Below are positions 34,976 to 46,021 of a stretch of 64,000 nt of DNA, piece after piece. The notes beneath the pieces were generated by a model. It was given only the letters and a program-made list of their open reading frames with translations. It was not told the DNA's origin and did not search any database. Where the stretch lies: the NCBI GenBank assembly GCA_018873225.1, contig JAEILZ010000009.1, positions 1,851,501 through 1,915,500 on the forward strand, given 5' to 3'. The translations under genes and the position numbers were made by a program. How positions within the stretch are numbered: the first letter of the stretch is position 1; the number at the start of each line of letters is the position of its first letter. Source of the DNA: [Phialemoniopsis] sp. UDSM-2020 (Eukaryota > Ascomycota > Sordariomycetes > Thyridiales > Thyridiaceae).

Positions 34976-35905
34976 TTTCTGTAGCTACAGCTTTTGGTGG
35001 GTTTGGGAGCTTCTCATCTGGGAGAATTGAGTTTGGTGAAGATTGGGCGGTTGACGGAGAGCTTGCTGCAGACGGTACGGCGTCGAAACCGAAACCGGCC
35101 CCCCACCTTTCAGCCAGTCCGGGGTTCCTGTCCACCGTTTTCAGCCCGTGGTTGCTGAATGGACCCCACTACCCGGGTACGCTAGCACCCTCTCCAGGCC
35201 ATGATGTCACACTGAGCTTCAGAGCATGAAGCCATGGAAGATAGCAATCATGATCTTGACTTCGTTACATGTCGATAAATCATTCATAGTCATGAAAGCA
35301 TGTGATGCAGACGACGTGGATATGTAGAAGCATGCTGTCTGAAGGAGAAGTCTACACTTACTTGTAATGCGTACATTATGTTCTGCTTTCCCCATAACCT
35401 GAAAGCTTGCCGTACCATGCACTTGACAAACATGGCATCGACCACGGTTTTTAAGCTGACTTGTGAATGAATGGCAAGACCCTGCAATTTACAATTTACC
35501 AAGATAACGGGTCAGGCGATGCATACCTTGTTTTGGATCGTCAGATCTCGTCGGTACTGGGTTGCAATCTTGTGATGATGCCGCACTCCCGGCACCTTAG
35601 GCGCACAGACCAGTGGAGCCCACGGCCTGGCCGATCCAAAAGACAGGGAAGCTGCGTGCGTGGTGACGTTGATCCCGCCATTTCAGCTGCTGTGCCAAGC
35701 TCCAACTTTCTTTGCAGCTCCACGAAACCTTGATATTCCTAGGCGTCATCGTCACCTCTCCTCACTCTTCCTTCTTTTCCTTTTGTGTCCTCTTGGAGCT
35801 ATCCAACTCGAGTGAACAGTATTCATATTGCAAGTCCATACGTGAACATCACGACAGAAACACCCGTGCTGCCCAGCTTCGAGAGCTACCTCCGTTCTGT
35901 GCACC
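34976..35905. promoter_or_regulatory. Divergent promoter region of metallophosphoesterase and TMEM16 genes
   Basis: 930 bp between head-to-head genes. The TMEM16 side (about 35750-35900) is C/T-rich, as in fungal leaders. No further gene is seen. Confidence 0.5.
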
Positions 35906-38488
35906 ATGGACCTCAAGGTCCTCTACAGCTCGGACAAGGACCACCCCGGTCTCAATTCCAACTTCAAGTGAGCACCCAGGCACGCGGTCTACCTTCGAAA
36001 CTCAGATGCTGACTCTTACGCCCGTGATAGCGTCGACTATGTTGTGCATTATGAAGTCCCGCCCAACAGTAGGTTGAACCTCGTCCGGCGCGTGCCGTAT
36101 TTGCCCACCCCGCTAACACCTGTCGCTTGCAGACAGGGCTGAGGCCGAGGCAGCCTTCGTTCAATTGATCGAATCTCTCGCGAGCGCTGGGTTCGCCACA
36201 GAGGTCCGACACGGCGACAAGACATCCCTCCTCGTCTTCCTCAAGATAGCCTCCGACAAGCTGCTCCACCAGCAGGTCTACCGATACCGTCTTCAGGATT
36301 GGCTGTACGGTGTAAGAAACTCGGCGCCCAACAAGGACCTTTCTCAATACTTCCACGACGAGCCGATCTCCGATGCCGAGAGGCTGCGCCTGGCATACTT
36401 GCTCATCACCAAGCCTAAGAACGAGGGAGGGGCCGGAATCACGCCCAAAAATGGCCAGTGGAAATACGTCAAATCTGTCTTTCCTCTGCACGACCACAAG
36501 TTCAACCGCACTTGGCTCAAGCAGTGGAGTACCAAGTATGTGCTTGATGCCAATGACATCAACGACATCCGTGACCGTTTCGGAGAAAAGGTGGCCTTCT
36601 ACTTTGCCTTCCTCCAATCCTACTTTCAGTTCCTGGTGTTCCCGGCTGCTTTTGGGCTGGGTGCTTGGCTTCTTCTCGGCCAGTTCTCCTGGGTCTACGG
36701 CGTCACCAACAGTCTGTGGACGGTCGTCTTCTTCGAGTACTGGAAGCGCAAGGAGGCCGACCTCGCGGTGCAATGGGGTGTGCGAGGCGTTTCCAGGATC
36801 CAGCTGCCGCGCCCCGAGTTCCAGTTCGAAAGAGAAGGCCAAGATCCCATTACCGGCGAGATCGTTCGTCTTTACTCGCCGTTCAAGAGACTCCAGAAGC
36901 AACTGCTGCAGATCCCCTTTGCCATTGCCTGTCTCATCGTTCTCGGCAGTCTGATTGCTAGCTGTTTCTCTATCGAAATCTTCCTGTCCGAGGTCTACAA
37001 CGGCCCTTTCAAGCAATATCTTGTAAGAAACCATCTTCCCTAGTCAACATTTGCAGACACTGACAGGCTCAGGTCTTCCTTCCCACGATCCTCTTGACCA
37101 TCTTCATGCCCGTTCTTACGACCATCCTCACCAACCTGGCGGAGACATTGACACACCTTGAGAACTACGAGACTCAGGATGGTATGTTATCCGAACGAGC
37201 AGCAGTCTGCGGCTATTTGACTGACACGATGCAGCCCACCAAGCATCTTTTGTGCAAAAGATCTTTGTTCTCAACTTCATCACCTCGTACTTGCCCATCT
37301 TCCTGACCGCCTTCGTCTATGTTCCCTTCGGCAAGATCCTCGTGCCATACCTGGACGTTTTCCGGGTCACCGCGTCAAAGTTTGTCGAGAGCGGCAAGGT
37401 CGAAACTAAGGGTTTCGAGATCAACCCGCACCGATTGACCCAGCAAGTGATCTACTTTACTGTGACCGCCCAGATTGTCAACTTTCTGCTGGAGCTCGTT
37501 GTGCCGTACGCCAAGCGCAAGGTCTTCAAGGCCGTGAAGGAAGTTCAGGAGGACAAGAACGGAAATGGTGCCCAGCCCAAGGATCATCCCGAAGAGGCGG
37601 AATTCTTGGAGAGAGTCCGTAACGAGGCGGAGCTCGATGTCTACGATGTTACCATCGACTACAGGGAAATGGTTGTGCAATTTGGTAAGTTGATGGCCGC
37701 AATTCCCGGCCTCGAGATAGTGTACTGACGGAGAGTCCCAGGATACCTGTCCCTCTTCTCGGTCATCTGGCCTCTCGCCGGCTGCTCTTTCCTGGTCAAC
37801 AATTGGATCGAGGCCCGCGGTGACGCGATGAAGATTGCCATTTCAAGCCAGCGCCCGGTTCCGTGGCGAGGCGACTCGATTGGGCCTTGGCTCACCTCCC
37901 TGGGTTTCCTGTCATGGCTTGGCAGTGTCACTACTTCCGCTCTTGTGTTCCTTTTCCGAAGCAACCCTTATGGACCGGATGGCTTCCCGTGGAATGTCAA
38001 GGTGTGGGCTCTGCTTCTCAGCATCCTGTTTGCAGAGCATCTATATCTCGTGGTGCAACTCGTTGTCCGCTACGTCATCGAAAAGATGGACAGCCCTGGC
38101 CTGCAAAAGGAGCGAGCTACGCGGTTCGCCCTGCGCAAGCAGCTGCTCGCGGAGACCTTGGGCGAGGTTGAGTCGGAGAAGGTGAGCGGACCGTCGGTGA
38201 GCGGGGCTGAGAAGATCACTAGGGAAGTGCTGGAGGAGGAGGCACGCCAGGCGTCCATCAAGGGCCACGGGACGCCTGAGGAACTGTAAGTTTTGTTACC
38301 TAAGACTGAGGTGGTCGCGATAAGGCTAACGGGTCGCAGTTTCTGGCTCCGCCAGCGAGGTACCTCGGAAACCGTACAGGTCGGGCGCAGCTACATTGCA
38401 GAGGTACGTTTCGAAGCGTTGTTACGAAATCCCTGATGCTGACATTGACTAGCTCGCGTCCAACAATACCAACACCAAAAAGGCGTGA
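35906..38488 (+). CDS. TMEM16/anoctamin-family lipid scramblase
   Basis: Close relative of the fungal TMEM16 proteins from Nectria and Aspergillus that scramble phospholipids in a Ca2+-dependent way. Exons 35906-35967, 36031-36068, 36133-37022, 37073-37181, 37235-37684, 37742-38285, 38340-38403 and 38453-38488 give 730 aa, the family length. The N-terminal cytosolic domain has FATEVRHGDKTSLLVF. About ten membrane helices follow, including AFYFAFLQSYFQFLVFP-like and FVLNFITSYLPIFLTAFVY segments. The Ca2+-site residues are all present: Asn and Glu in VNFLLELVV (helix 6), Asp and Glu in DYREMVVQFG (helix 7), Glu and Asp in NNWIEARGD (helix 8). The cytosolic tail EEEARQASIKGHGTPEE is conserved. 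A channel role or ER-plasma-membrane tethering, as in yeast Ist2, is less likely given the short tail. Confidence 0.95.
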
Positions 38489-40536
38489 GCGGGAGTGATG
38501 TAAAGCCGCATGTGATCTGGCGGCAGCCACAGTAGCCTCACTCTGGGGGCCTTGGGAGGCTTTTGCTAGGCAACACGATGCAGTGTAACAGAAAACGCCG
38601 TTTTGATTTGCCGCGATGATTCACGAAAACAAGTCGAGCGATATAGCACAGGCGTTCAATAACAGATTTTGTGTAATACAGTCCAACACATTTTGTCTCC
38701 GATGCACCTATGAGATGTCCACAAGCCACCATGATCGCCCGGGCTGTCGAACGACCCAGGGTACCTGTCATCTTTGCAGGGAGCGGCCGTCCTGTCGTCG
38801 AACCCGTGGCTCGAAAAGCCCTTCTAGAAGCTGTAGAAGAAAGGGGTCGGCATGCTAGCCGGAACCCTTCCCTAAGCCCCCTGCAGGGGGACAGTTGCAA
38901 TGATCTTCGATCGAAATGGGGCTGTCACGAGGGCAGTGACGTCCTGTGTATGCTATGAACGATGAGTGACTCCTCCCACTGTCTTACCACGGAGCATGCT
39001 GAGCCTGTGGTGTGGTGGTCGTTGTGAAGAAGCGGTGCCGAGTGGATACGGGATGCCTCCCCCTGTCTTCAAACGCTAGGGCAGCCCCGCAACGGCTACC
39101 CTTGAAAGCTTGGCGTGGCTCACCAAGGCAGATTGGAGAAGCTCCCGGCGCGCCAATCATATCTCAAGAACCGACATCGTGCCCTGATCCTCCAACAATG
39201 TCGACGGGCAGAATGCTAACTTCACTTGCAGATTCTGGCCTCCCAGGAGACCTTTTGCTACATCCCCACCAAGGGTTGCATCGCCATCGAGCTAGTCCGG
39301 GTGGGAGTGGCACCTTTTTCCATTCTTAGCATGCGAATTGCACACATTGTGCATTTCCGTTTCCCGAGGCGATCCTGCGGATGGCGTCCATGATGCTTTG
39401 CCGCCTTCGCACCTGAAGAATGGCTGCTGCTGGGCCTTGTTCTGGTCAGTGATCTGTCCTGCCCTGGATGCTCAGGCACGGCAACTGGACTCGACGGAAG
39501 CCAGAGATGAACTTGTCTGGGTAAACGGCCCATTGTCTCTTGCAGAGAACTAGCCGTGTTGCTACCAACCAACCAACCCCTCGAGTGGGGGAGATATCTC
39601 TCCATCTAATTACATTACTCTGTCCCTTGGGTGGGGGGAAGGGCCTGCAGGCATGGTGTTATCCGCCAGCTGAAGGGCTCTCGTCTACAAACCCCAGGAA
39701 CAGGAAGGTCATGCACGGAATTCGACATGTACTCCAGAATGTCTTGGAAGACACATCCACCAAGCGGCAGTGTTCATCTCGAATCACGAGACAGTCCTCC
39801 TAGTTCTGCCTCGTCGTCCCGAGCTAGTATGTCATCAAGGTAAGGTCCTTTAGAGCGCGGGAATCGGTCTGCAAGTCTAGCATAGCCTCCCTCGCCCCAG
39901 GAAACGAGTGTCTCGCGTTCCAATAGCCACCACCACACTTCTAGCCATTGCGCCTGTCTGTCTCGATATTGTGTACTCGAGCTAGTGGGATAGCTCCCCG
40001 TTGGACACGCCCGGGACCCATTGGCCCGGGTGATAGGTGGATGTCGAGCCAAGGCGTGGCTCTCCGTCTTGGACAGGCTGCTCCAAATATTGCATACTTG
40101 CCTGCCGACCCTTGCCCACCACACTTCTTTTCCTACCCATCAGCCTCATGCATGCATGGCTTGCTATGCAGCCCAGACGAGTCCAAGCATAGAGAATATG
40201 GAGCCCCCAAGAAGCCTGGCTTGCGCTTTACCCAACTACGCAGGCCTCTAGTAGGGTCTTTGCCTCGTGTGGTGCTGCTGCTGCTTGGCTGCTGCTCCAT
40301 CCTGCGGACAACGGTCCCGTTCAATCACACGCGCACATGTGCTCTGCTCTTGGGTCTCTCGGACTCTGGACACACACACACATACCCATTCTTCCTTGTC
40401 ACCTTCTTCCGAATCTCTTCTTGAGTCTCTCTCCTTTCGTCATCGAGGGCTGTGTTGCTGTGTGTTTCTTGCTTTGACTCATAGATCCTCCTCCTCTCTG
40501 CTCTCTTCCTACTTCTTCTATCCGGAACGGGATCTG
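38489..40536. other. 2-kb intergenic region upstream of the SH3 protein gene
   Basis: No supported gene. The final 300 bp is pyrimidine-rich with a short CA run at 40371-40382 and is probably the promoter and leader of the gene at 40537. Open frames here are short, overlap on both strands and show no motifs. Confidence 0.5.
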
Positions 40537-43500
40537 ATGCAGTCCCTGCTCGTCCGCAGTCCGAGCTTCTCGACATTCTCCCCCACCGTCTTAAGCGAAG
40601 ACGGGGACGACCTATTCTCCCTGTCGTCGCATCGTTTCCCCAGACCACCCACAACCAGCGATCACTCATCTAAGGATCCCCGCGGTGCCGCACTAACGTT
40701 AGAGCAGCGTGCAACACCACGCACGACCAATATCACCATCACCAAACCACCAGTGCCTGCCCGCAAAGGATCTCTGCCCGCTGTGGCACCGAACTCGGTG
40801 CGGCCGCCGGCGCAGCAACTTACCATCCGGCCTCCTCCCACTACCAACCGCGCCAGCATGGAGCAGGCTGTACGCGACCTCGTGGTCACGCCCTTTAGGG
40901 ACATCGTCGCCAAGGCCAAGATCGCGGCGGCTAACGTCGCCGCCGCCGGGGACGATGCGCCGCCGCAGATGGGCAAGGCGGCGCAGAGCTTGCAGAGGGA
41001 GGGCGAGCGCGCGCTCAAGAAGATCGAGCCGCTGTGCGTCAAGCACCTTGAGGAGTACGGGTCGAACTTCCTGGACGAGCTGAGGGCTAACGGTACGTGC
41101 GATGCAATTTCGACGTTTCTCCCGAAGAGTATAGGGGGATGTTGGGGCTGGCCAGGTTTTGTGTATCGAAGTGACCAACTAACACTCACTGTGTGTGATG
41201 CAGGCAATATCGCACGTTTTCGAAACGAACTCAACGACCTGCTGTGGGAGTTTGACGACTACGTAGAGACGGACGACTTTGAGGCCGACAAGTTTGCCGA
41301 GCTGCAGGCGTTATCGCGCAAGGCGGCGCCCCGGATCGTCGACATACTCATGTGCATGAGGCTAGAGCCGGCGCCTAGGCCGGAGCAGCCGCCGGTCGTC
41401 GTGGCCGCACCCGTATCGCCGCAGAAGGAGGACGAAGGGGTTGCGCTGGCGCCCGTCATCAGCGCTGAGAACCCTGAGGACAAGCCGAGCGTCACCGCGG
41501 CGGTGCTGGCCAACGCTGAGCCTGCTACCGCCGATACCGCCGAGGTCAAGGTGCTCATGGGCGCCAAGTCCGGGCCCGACCTAGGTCTCAACGGCGATGC
41601 CAACGAGGCGCAGAACATCGCGATAGAACCCAAAACGCCGCACGCGGATGCGCCGCCTAGCACCGACGCCCTTATCGAGGCCATTGAAAAGGCCATCCCG
41701 CCGCCGGAGGATCTGCCCGAGGCGCCGGATGTGGACCCGTGGTCGATTGGCCCGGCTCCGGTGGCAGCTGTCGGGAGCTCCGACAGCGACGACGGGGACA
41801 TGTCCCGCCGAGAGACGATCACCTCACGGCCGGACTCGCCTACGATTCCGTACGCAGTCGCCGTCTCGCCCACTACGGGCGATTTCAAGAAGCGCTTCGA
41901 CCCTCATCCACCACTGCCGCCCACCCCGCAGCCATCAAATCGGTCCATCCAAGACGACAGGGCTCACTTGCCCAGCGCCAGACCGTCAACCGCCTCAGGA
42001 AACAACAGCAACTACGTCGTGTCTCCGATGCTGCGCGCAAAGGACGCCCCATCACCTGTTTCTCCAAATGGGCATGCCGCACCGCCCAACTACAATGACT
42101 TGATGCATCAGGCGTCGTGGCCGCTCAACCACCACAATCAGCAACATAATCAACACCAATATCACCAGCATGCCGTCGCCACAGGCAAACTGCCTAACGG
42201 GCACCAACGCCGGTCTGTTGACCACGTGCTTCCGTCAGACTCATCGTCTCGCTACTCACAGAGCTCGGCCGCCGAGTCAAATCGCAGCTCCATGTTCGAC
42301 CACCAGGAGCGGCACACCATGTCCTCGGCTGCGAGCCCCGTCATCCCCACCACCCGGACATCCAGCCTGCCTGGTGCCAACGGCGGCACCGCGAGCAGCC
42401 CTCACCTGCGCATGTCCGCATCGTTCGGCCGGTTTCCCGAGTACACGATGCCGTCGCCGGCGCTCAAGCCGCACTACGAGAACGACGAGGAGGTGCCCGA
42501 GGAGATGGTGTCGCCGCTGCAGAACGGCGCAGACCTGGAGCCCGTGCCTACTAATGGTATCGAGGTCGATTCGGGACTTATACCCGTGCCGACGGCAGAA
42601 GGGGAGACTGGGGCCGTTGGGGATGGTGTGCCGGCCAACGTGCCGATTCGGGAGGCGGACACGAATATCACGCTCGAGAGCTCATTCTTCCTCATGAGGG
42701 GGTTCTGTGTCGGGGCGAGGGAGTGCCAGAGGGGTGGGATGGGGGTGAAGCAGGCGAGGAAACTGGTATGTTACGTTGGCCTTGGACGTCAGCTGCGTGC
42801 TAATACTGTGTTCAGGGCTTTGGTGGAGGATCGGCGGTCGCGGCAAAGTGCAAGCATTGCTCTTATGAGTTGGAGTGGAAGCAGGTCGAGGCGGATAAGC
42901 TGGGTTATGGTTGGTCTCTCACCCCTTTTCTGCTTCGGCAAATACTAACCCAACACCTCAGAGAGCGCAAACTACGTCTCCCAAGACATCGGCTTCCGCC
43001 TCCGCATCCTGTCCAAGTGCCACCTGCGCTCCAAGAACATGGAAGACCAGAACTACGGCTGCCCCTTCTGCCTGCAGCAGGGCAAGACCAACGAGGAGAG
43101 CGACCCGACCGTCTTCTTCTCGCAGAAGGAACTCTTTGCCCATTTCGCCCGGCACCCTCGGCCCCTGCCGGTCGTGCCCTACCTCACCGTCATCGAGGAG
43201 CCCGAGATCCCGGAGCAGTACCGCAACGACTACGACCTGCACTTTACCAAGCCGCAGCCCGTGCGGTCCGTCATGGAGGGGCTCTCGCGCGAGCTGTCGA
43301 TGCTGCCGACGGCGACAGCGGTCGAGACGTTCCGCAGGTCGACGGGTAACAGCAGCGCCAAGATCCCGGTCGACCGCCACACTCCCCTGCAGTTCGCTGT
43401 CGGTGCTCGGATTGTGGGTGTCGAGTTCCCGGCAAGATACCACGGGGATTGGGCGATAGGGTGGGCGGACAATGTGCGCGCCCCTTTTCCGGCCGACATG

Positions 43501-43986
43501 GTCAAGCTGGACGAGCCGCTGGCCAAGGACGTGCAGAAGGGGAGCAACTCGCTGTCGGCGGTCGTGCGGTGGAAGTTTGCGCACAAGGACCGCACGGCGG
43601 ACTGGCTGAAGCTGGATAAGGGGGATGTTATCACGAATATCCACTGTAAGTCTTCTCCTCCTACTCCAAATCTTCCGAGGATAGATGCTGACAGTGAGAT
43701 CTCAGGGGCTTACCCGGGACACTGGTGCTGGGCGGGCACAAACTCCAAGGGCAAATGGGGCATCTTCCCGCAGTCGCACATCGAGCCCAACTCGCTGATG
43801 GAAGGGCCGCGCAGCAACATCGACGACGACTCGAGAAGCGTGTCGAGCGCCGAGCGCAAGGGGTCCGCGGCAAGCGGCGGCGGCGGTGGGCTGCTGTCAC
43901 GCATATCGGTGCGTCGCGTCGGCACTTCGAGCAGCCAGGAGACGGCGCACCCGCCGCCGCCTTCGTCGAGACCTACGTTTAGCTAG
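40537..43986 (+). CDS. Large SH3-domain protein with internal Cys-pair zinc ribbon
   Basis: Not assignable to a characterised family. Exons 40537-41092, 41204-42765, 42816-42909, 42962-43645 and 43706-43986 give 1058 aa. Start: first ATG in frame after upstream stretches that are leader-like. After a disordered Ser/Thr/Pro head, an alpha-helical, charged segment (about 108-260) includes MEQAVRDLVVTPF and FRNELNDLLWEFDDYVETDDF. A long disordered middle follows. Two Cys pairs (CKHC near 718 and CPFC near 770), separated by about 50 residues over an exon junction, form a likely zinc ribbon. A beta-rich region follows, then a C-terminal SH3 fold with WAYPGHWCWAGTNSKGKWGIFP at the specificity and 3-10 segments, completed by the last junction. 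A scaffold role at cortex or cell wall signalling is possible but not shown. Confidence 0.82.
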
Positions 43987-44443
43987 GCTGCGTGTAAAGC
44001 GAGTGATACAGAGACGGCGAAACAGCATACAGAACACTTGCTGTATTAAGGGGGAAAGCTGGGTTGGGGTTGGGTATTGGGTATCTCGGTTTGTGACGGC
44101 ATGGAAGACCACAGATGGATGGATGCGTTTGACAAGAGAACTATGACGACTATGACTCTCGTTGGTGCTGCGATGAATACCCTTTCGTACGTTTGAGATG
44201 TATTATACCGATTAGACTCTTCAGTACATGGTATTGGTGTTTGGATATAGACTGATCACAGAAGGATCCGAAGCCTTGTAATCCAAGGGGCGTTCCAGGA
44301 TGTGCAGCGGCTCATCTTCGGAGCAGTTTGGAAGGTTGGTAGATAACGACCTTGGGCATTTTTCTCTGTGATCCATCACGAACATCCTCACTTTCAACAC
44401 ACATCCAGATTGAGCTCGTCACCAGAGCTTGCTCTCAAGAAAG
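43987..44443. other. Intergenic region
   Basis: 457 bp between two plus-strand genes. It should hold one 3' end and one promoter. Nothing else is seen. Confidence 0.5.
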
Positions 44444-45662
44444 ATGGCCCCCGACTCCATCAAAGGTGCGCATAGCGACTCGAGTCACGATGTCGACGAG
44501 ACTCATGTCAGAATCAAGCGCGAGAACGAGGCCACCGACCCAGATACTGTCGGCGATGCTGATTATCCCACTGTCAAGCGGATCAAGGTTGAGTCTGAAG
44601 AGCAGGAACCAGACTCCTCATGGATTCCGCTCACTGTCTCATCTCTCACCAAGATGCCGGACAACGAGTACCGCGCACGCCGGGAGCATGTCATGCGCCG
44701 CGTCGCGAGTGCTCTCCGCATCGACAGCGACGCGGCCATGGACGCCGCCTATGCTGCCGCCGAGGCCTACTGCGCGGAGTACCTGATGAACCGGGAAGTG
44801 AAGCGCATCATCGAGGACTACTTCAACCACTGCGTTGATGCCCACTTCTGGGCTCGCCACTGTAAGCTTTCACCACTCCTTTCGCCCCTGGAAAGAGATA
44901 CTTACCACTCTCTATAGTGGTATGGGCAGATTGGACTTACGAGAAGCCTCCTAACCCATTTGCACCTCCCTATTCGTCAGATTTTCGGGCTGTCAGAGAG
45001 CAGCTTCAGAGGCGAGCCGATGTGTCCGTCCCCACAGCCGGCGAGCCGTCCTCCGAGGACGCTTTCGCCGCCCCCGCCGCCGGCACTGCCAAGGGCAAGG
45101 CAAAGGCAAGGCCAAGCCCGAGGATGCGATCGCTTCCCTTGCCTTGCGAGAGCAAATCTAGCAACAGTACTTCCCGCGCCTGTCTCGCCTGCCTGGTGCC
45201 TCGGCTTTCGAGGTCCAACTCGGGCCCAGTGTGGCCGAATATCTCACGGATAGGGAGATCAAGGCCTGTGCCCCTTACCTCGATCACTCAGTGTCCATCG
45301 CCCGCCTGCCCAACCCTGACCCGGCCGCACCAGTCATGATCGTAGTGTTCTTCAAGCGGGGAGTGGGTCAACCCAGCAGTCTGCCAGATCAGCGGGCAGT
45401 CAGGGATACACTCGAGACCATGTGGGAGTACAAACTCTTGCTCGAGGAGCCTGTCGACATCAGAATGACTGAGCACTATCGTAAGTCCCTCGAGGTGTAT
45501 AACGAGAGGTCCGACCAAAGCATGAATGCCAAAGTCAACGCGTACGCCGCCGGTCACCCCAACTTGGTCACCAGTACGGTCAAGGTTGAAACAGAGGACG
45601 TGGATGGTGTGGTCGAGGGTATCGCCTCGACCGGCATCAAGGAGGAGGACAAGATCCCTTGA
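44444..45662 (+). CDS. Hypothetical protein, reading frame apparently broken (possible pseudogene)
   Basis: I do not recognise the family. Exon 1 is 44444-44861 and exon 2 starts at 44918, joined by a standard 56-nt intron (GTAAGC/CTATAG), reading HLVWADWTYEKPPNPFAPPY. The head has two KRIKVE/RIKRE-like sumoylation-type motifs, and the C-terminus ends with another (GIKEED). Between about 45085 and 45161 the frame must shift by one base inside a Lys/Ala/Gly run, and an in-frame TAG sits at 45159-45161. Downstream the shifted frame is clearly coding (QQYFPRLSRLPGASAFEV, then EYLTDREIKACAPYLDHS) to the stop at 45662. An intron of about 134-140 nt (donors 45022 or 45028, acceptor 45161) would bridge the break, but these donors are poor. 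A 1-base indel plus a CAG-to-TAG change explains it equally well. Confidence 0.55.
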
Positions 45663-46021
45663 ATCAGATTCCCACCTTGGGTCCATTCGTCTCTTTTTCC
45701 TTTCCTGGTCACTGTTAGCTTTGGAGCGTACCTCTCAACCAAGATATTGTTCTTCCGACTGGACCCGTTTAAGGTGATATGCTGTGACGCTGACTAACGG
45801 CCGATGCAATCAGCACTGAGGATCAGTTGCCGCGTTGTGATATGACTCACAATGCTTACTCGCCGGATTCCTCTAGTGACGATGCTACGAAACAGCGTGT
45901 AGTCAAGCATGTCCCGTAAGAGCCGACGTGGCCTTTACAGAGGTGGCATGGGTAAAGAAAGAGCCCAAATAATGTAGTGATAAGATGAGAATAAGTGGAT
46001 TTAAAGCTATATGTAACTTGC
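45663..46021. other. Convergent 3' gap
   Basis: 359 bp between convergent genes. It should contain both 3' ends. No gene is seen. Confidence 0.55.

Noticed and set aside
35964..37034. Minus-strand open frame (356 codons) opposite the TMEM16 gene
   Set aside because: Antisense to well-supported TMEM16 exons and continuing across their introns, with no family features.
40267..40536. N-terminal extension of the SH3 protein
   Set aside because: No ATG at its start. The sequence encodes Ser/Leu-rich filler typical of a translated pyrimidine-rich leader, and the first good ATG is 40537.
44560..44572. Inverted copy of GTGGGATAATC in the hypothetical gene
   Set aside because: Lies in coding sequence without the second half of the composite repeat; probably chance.
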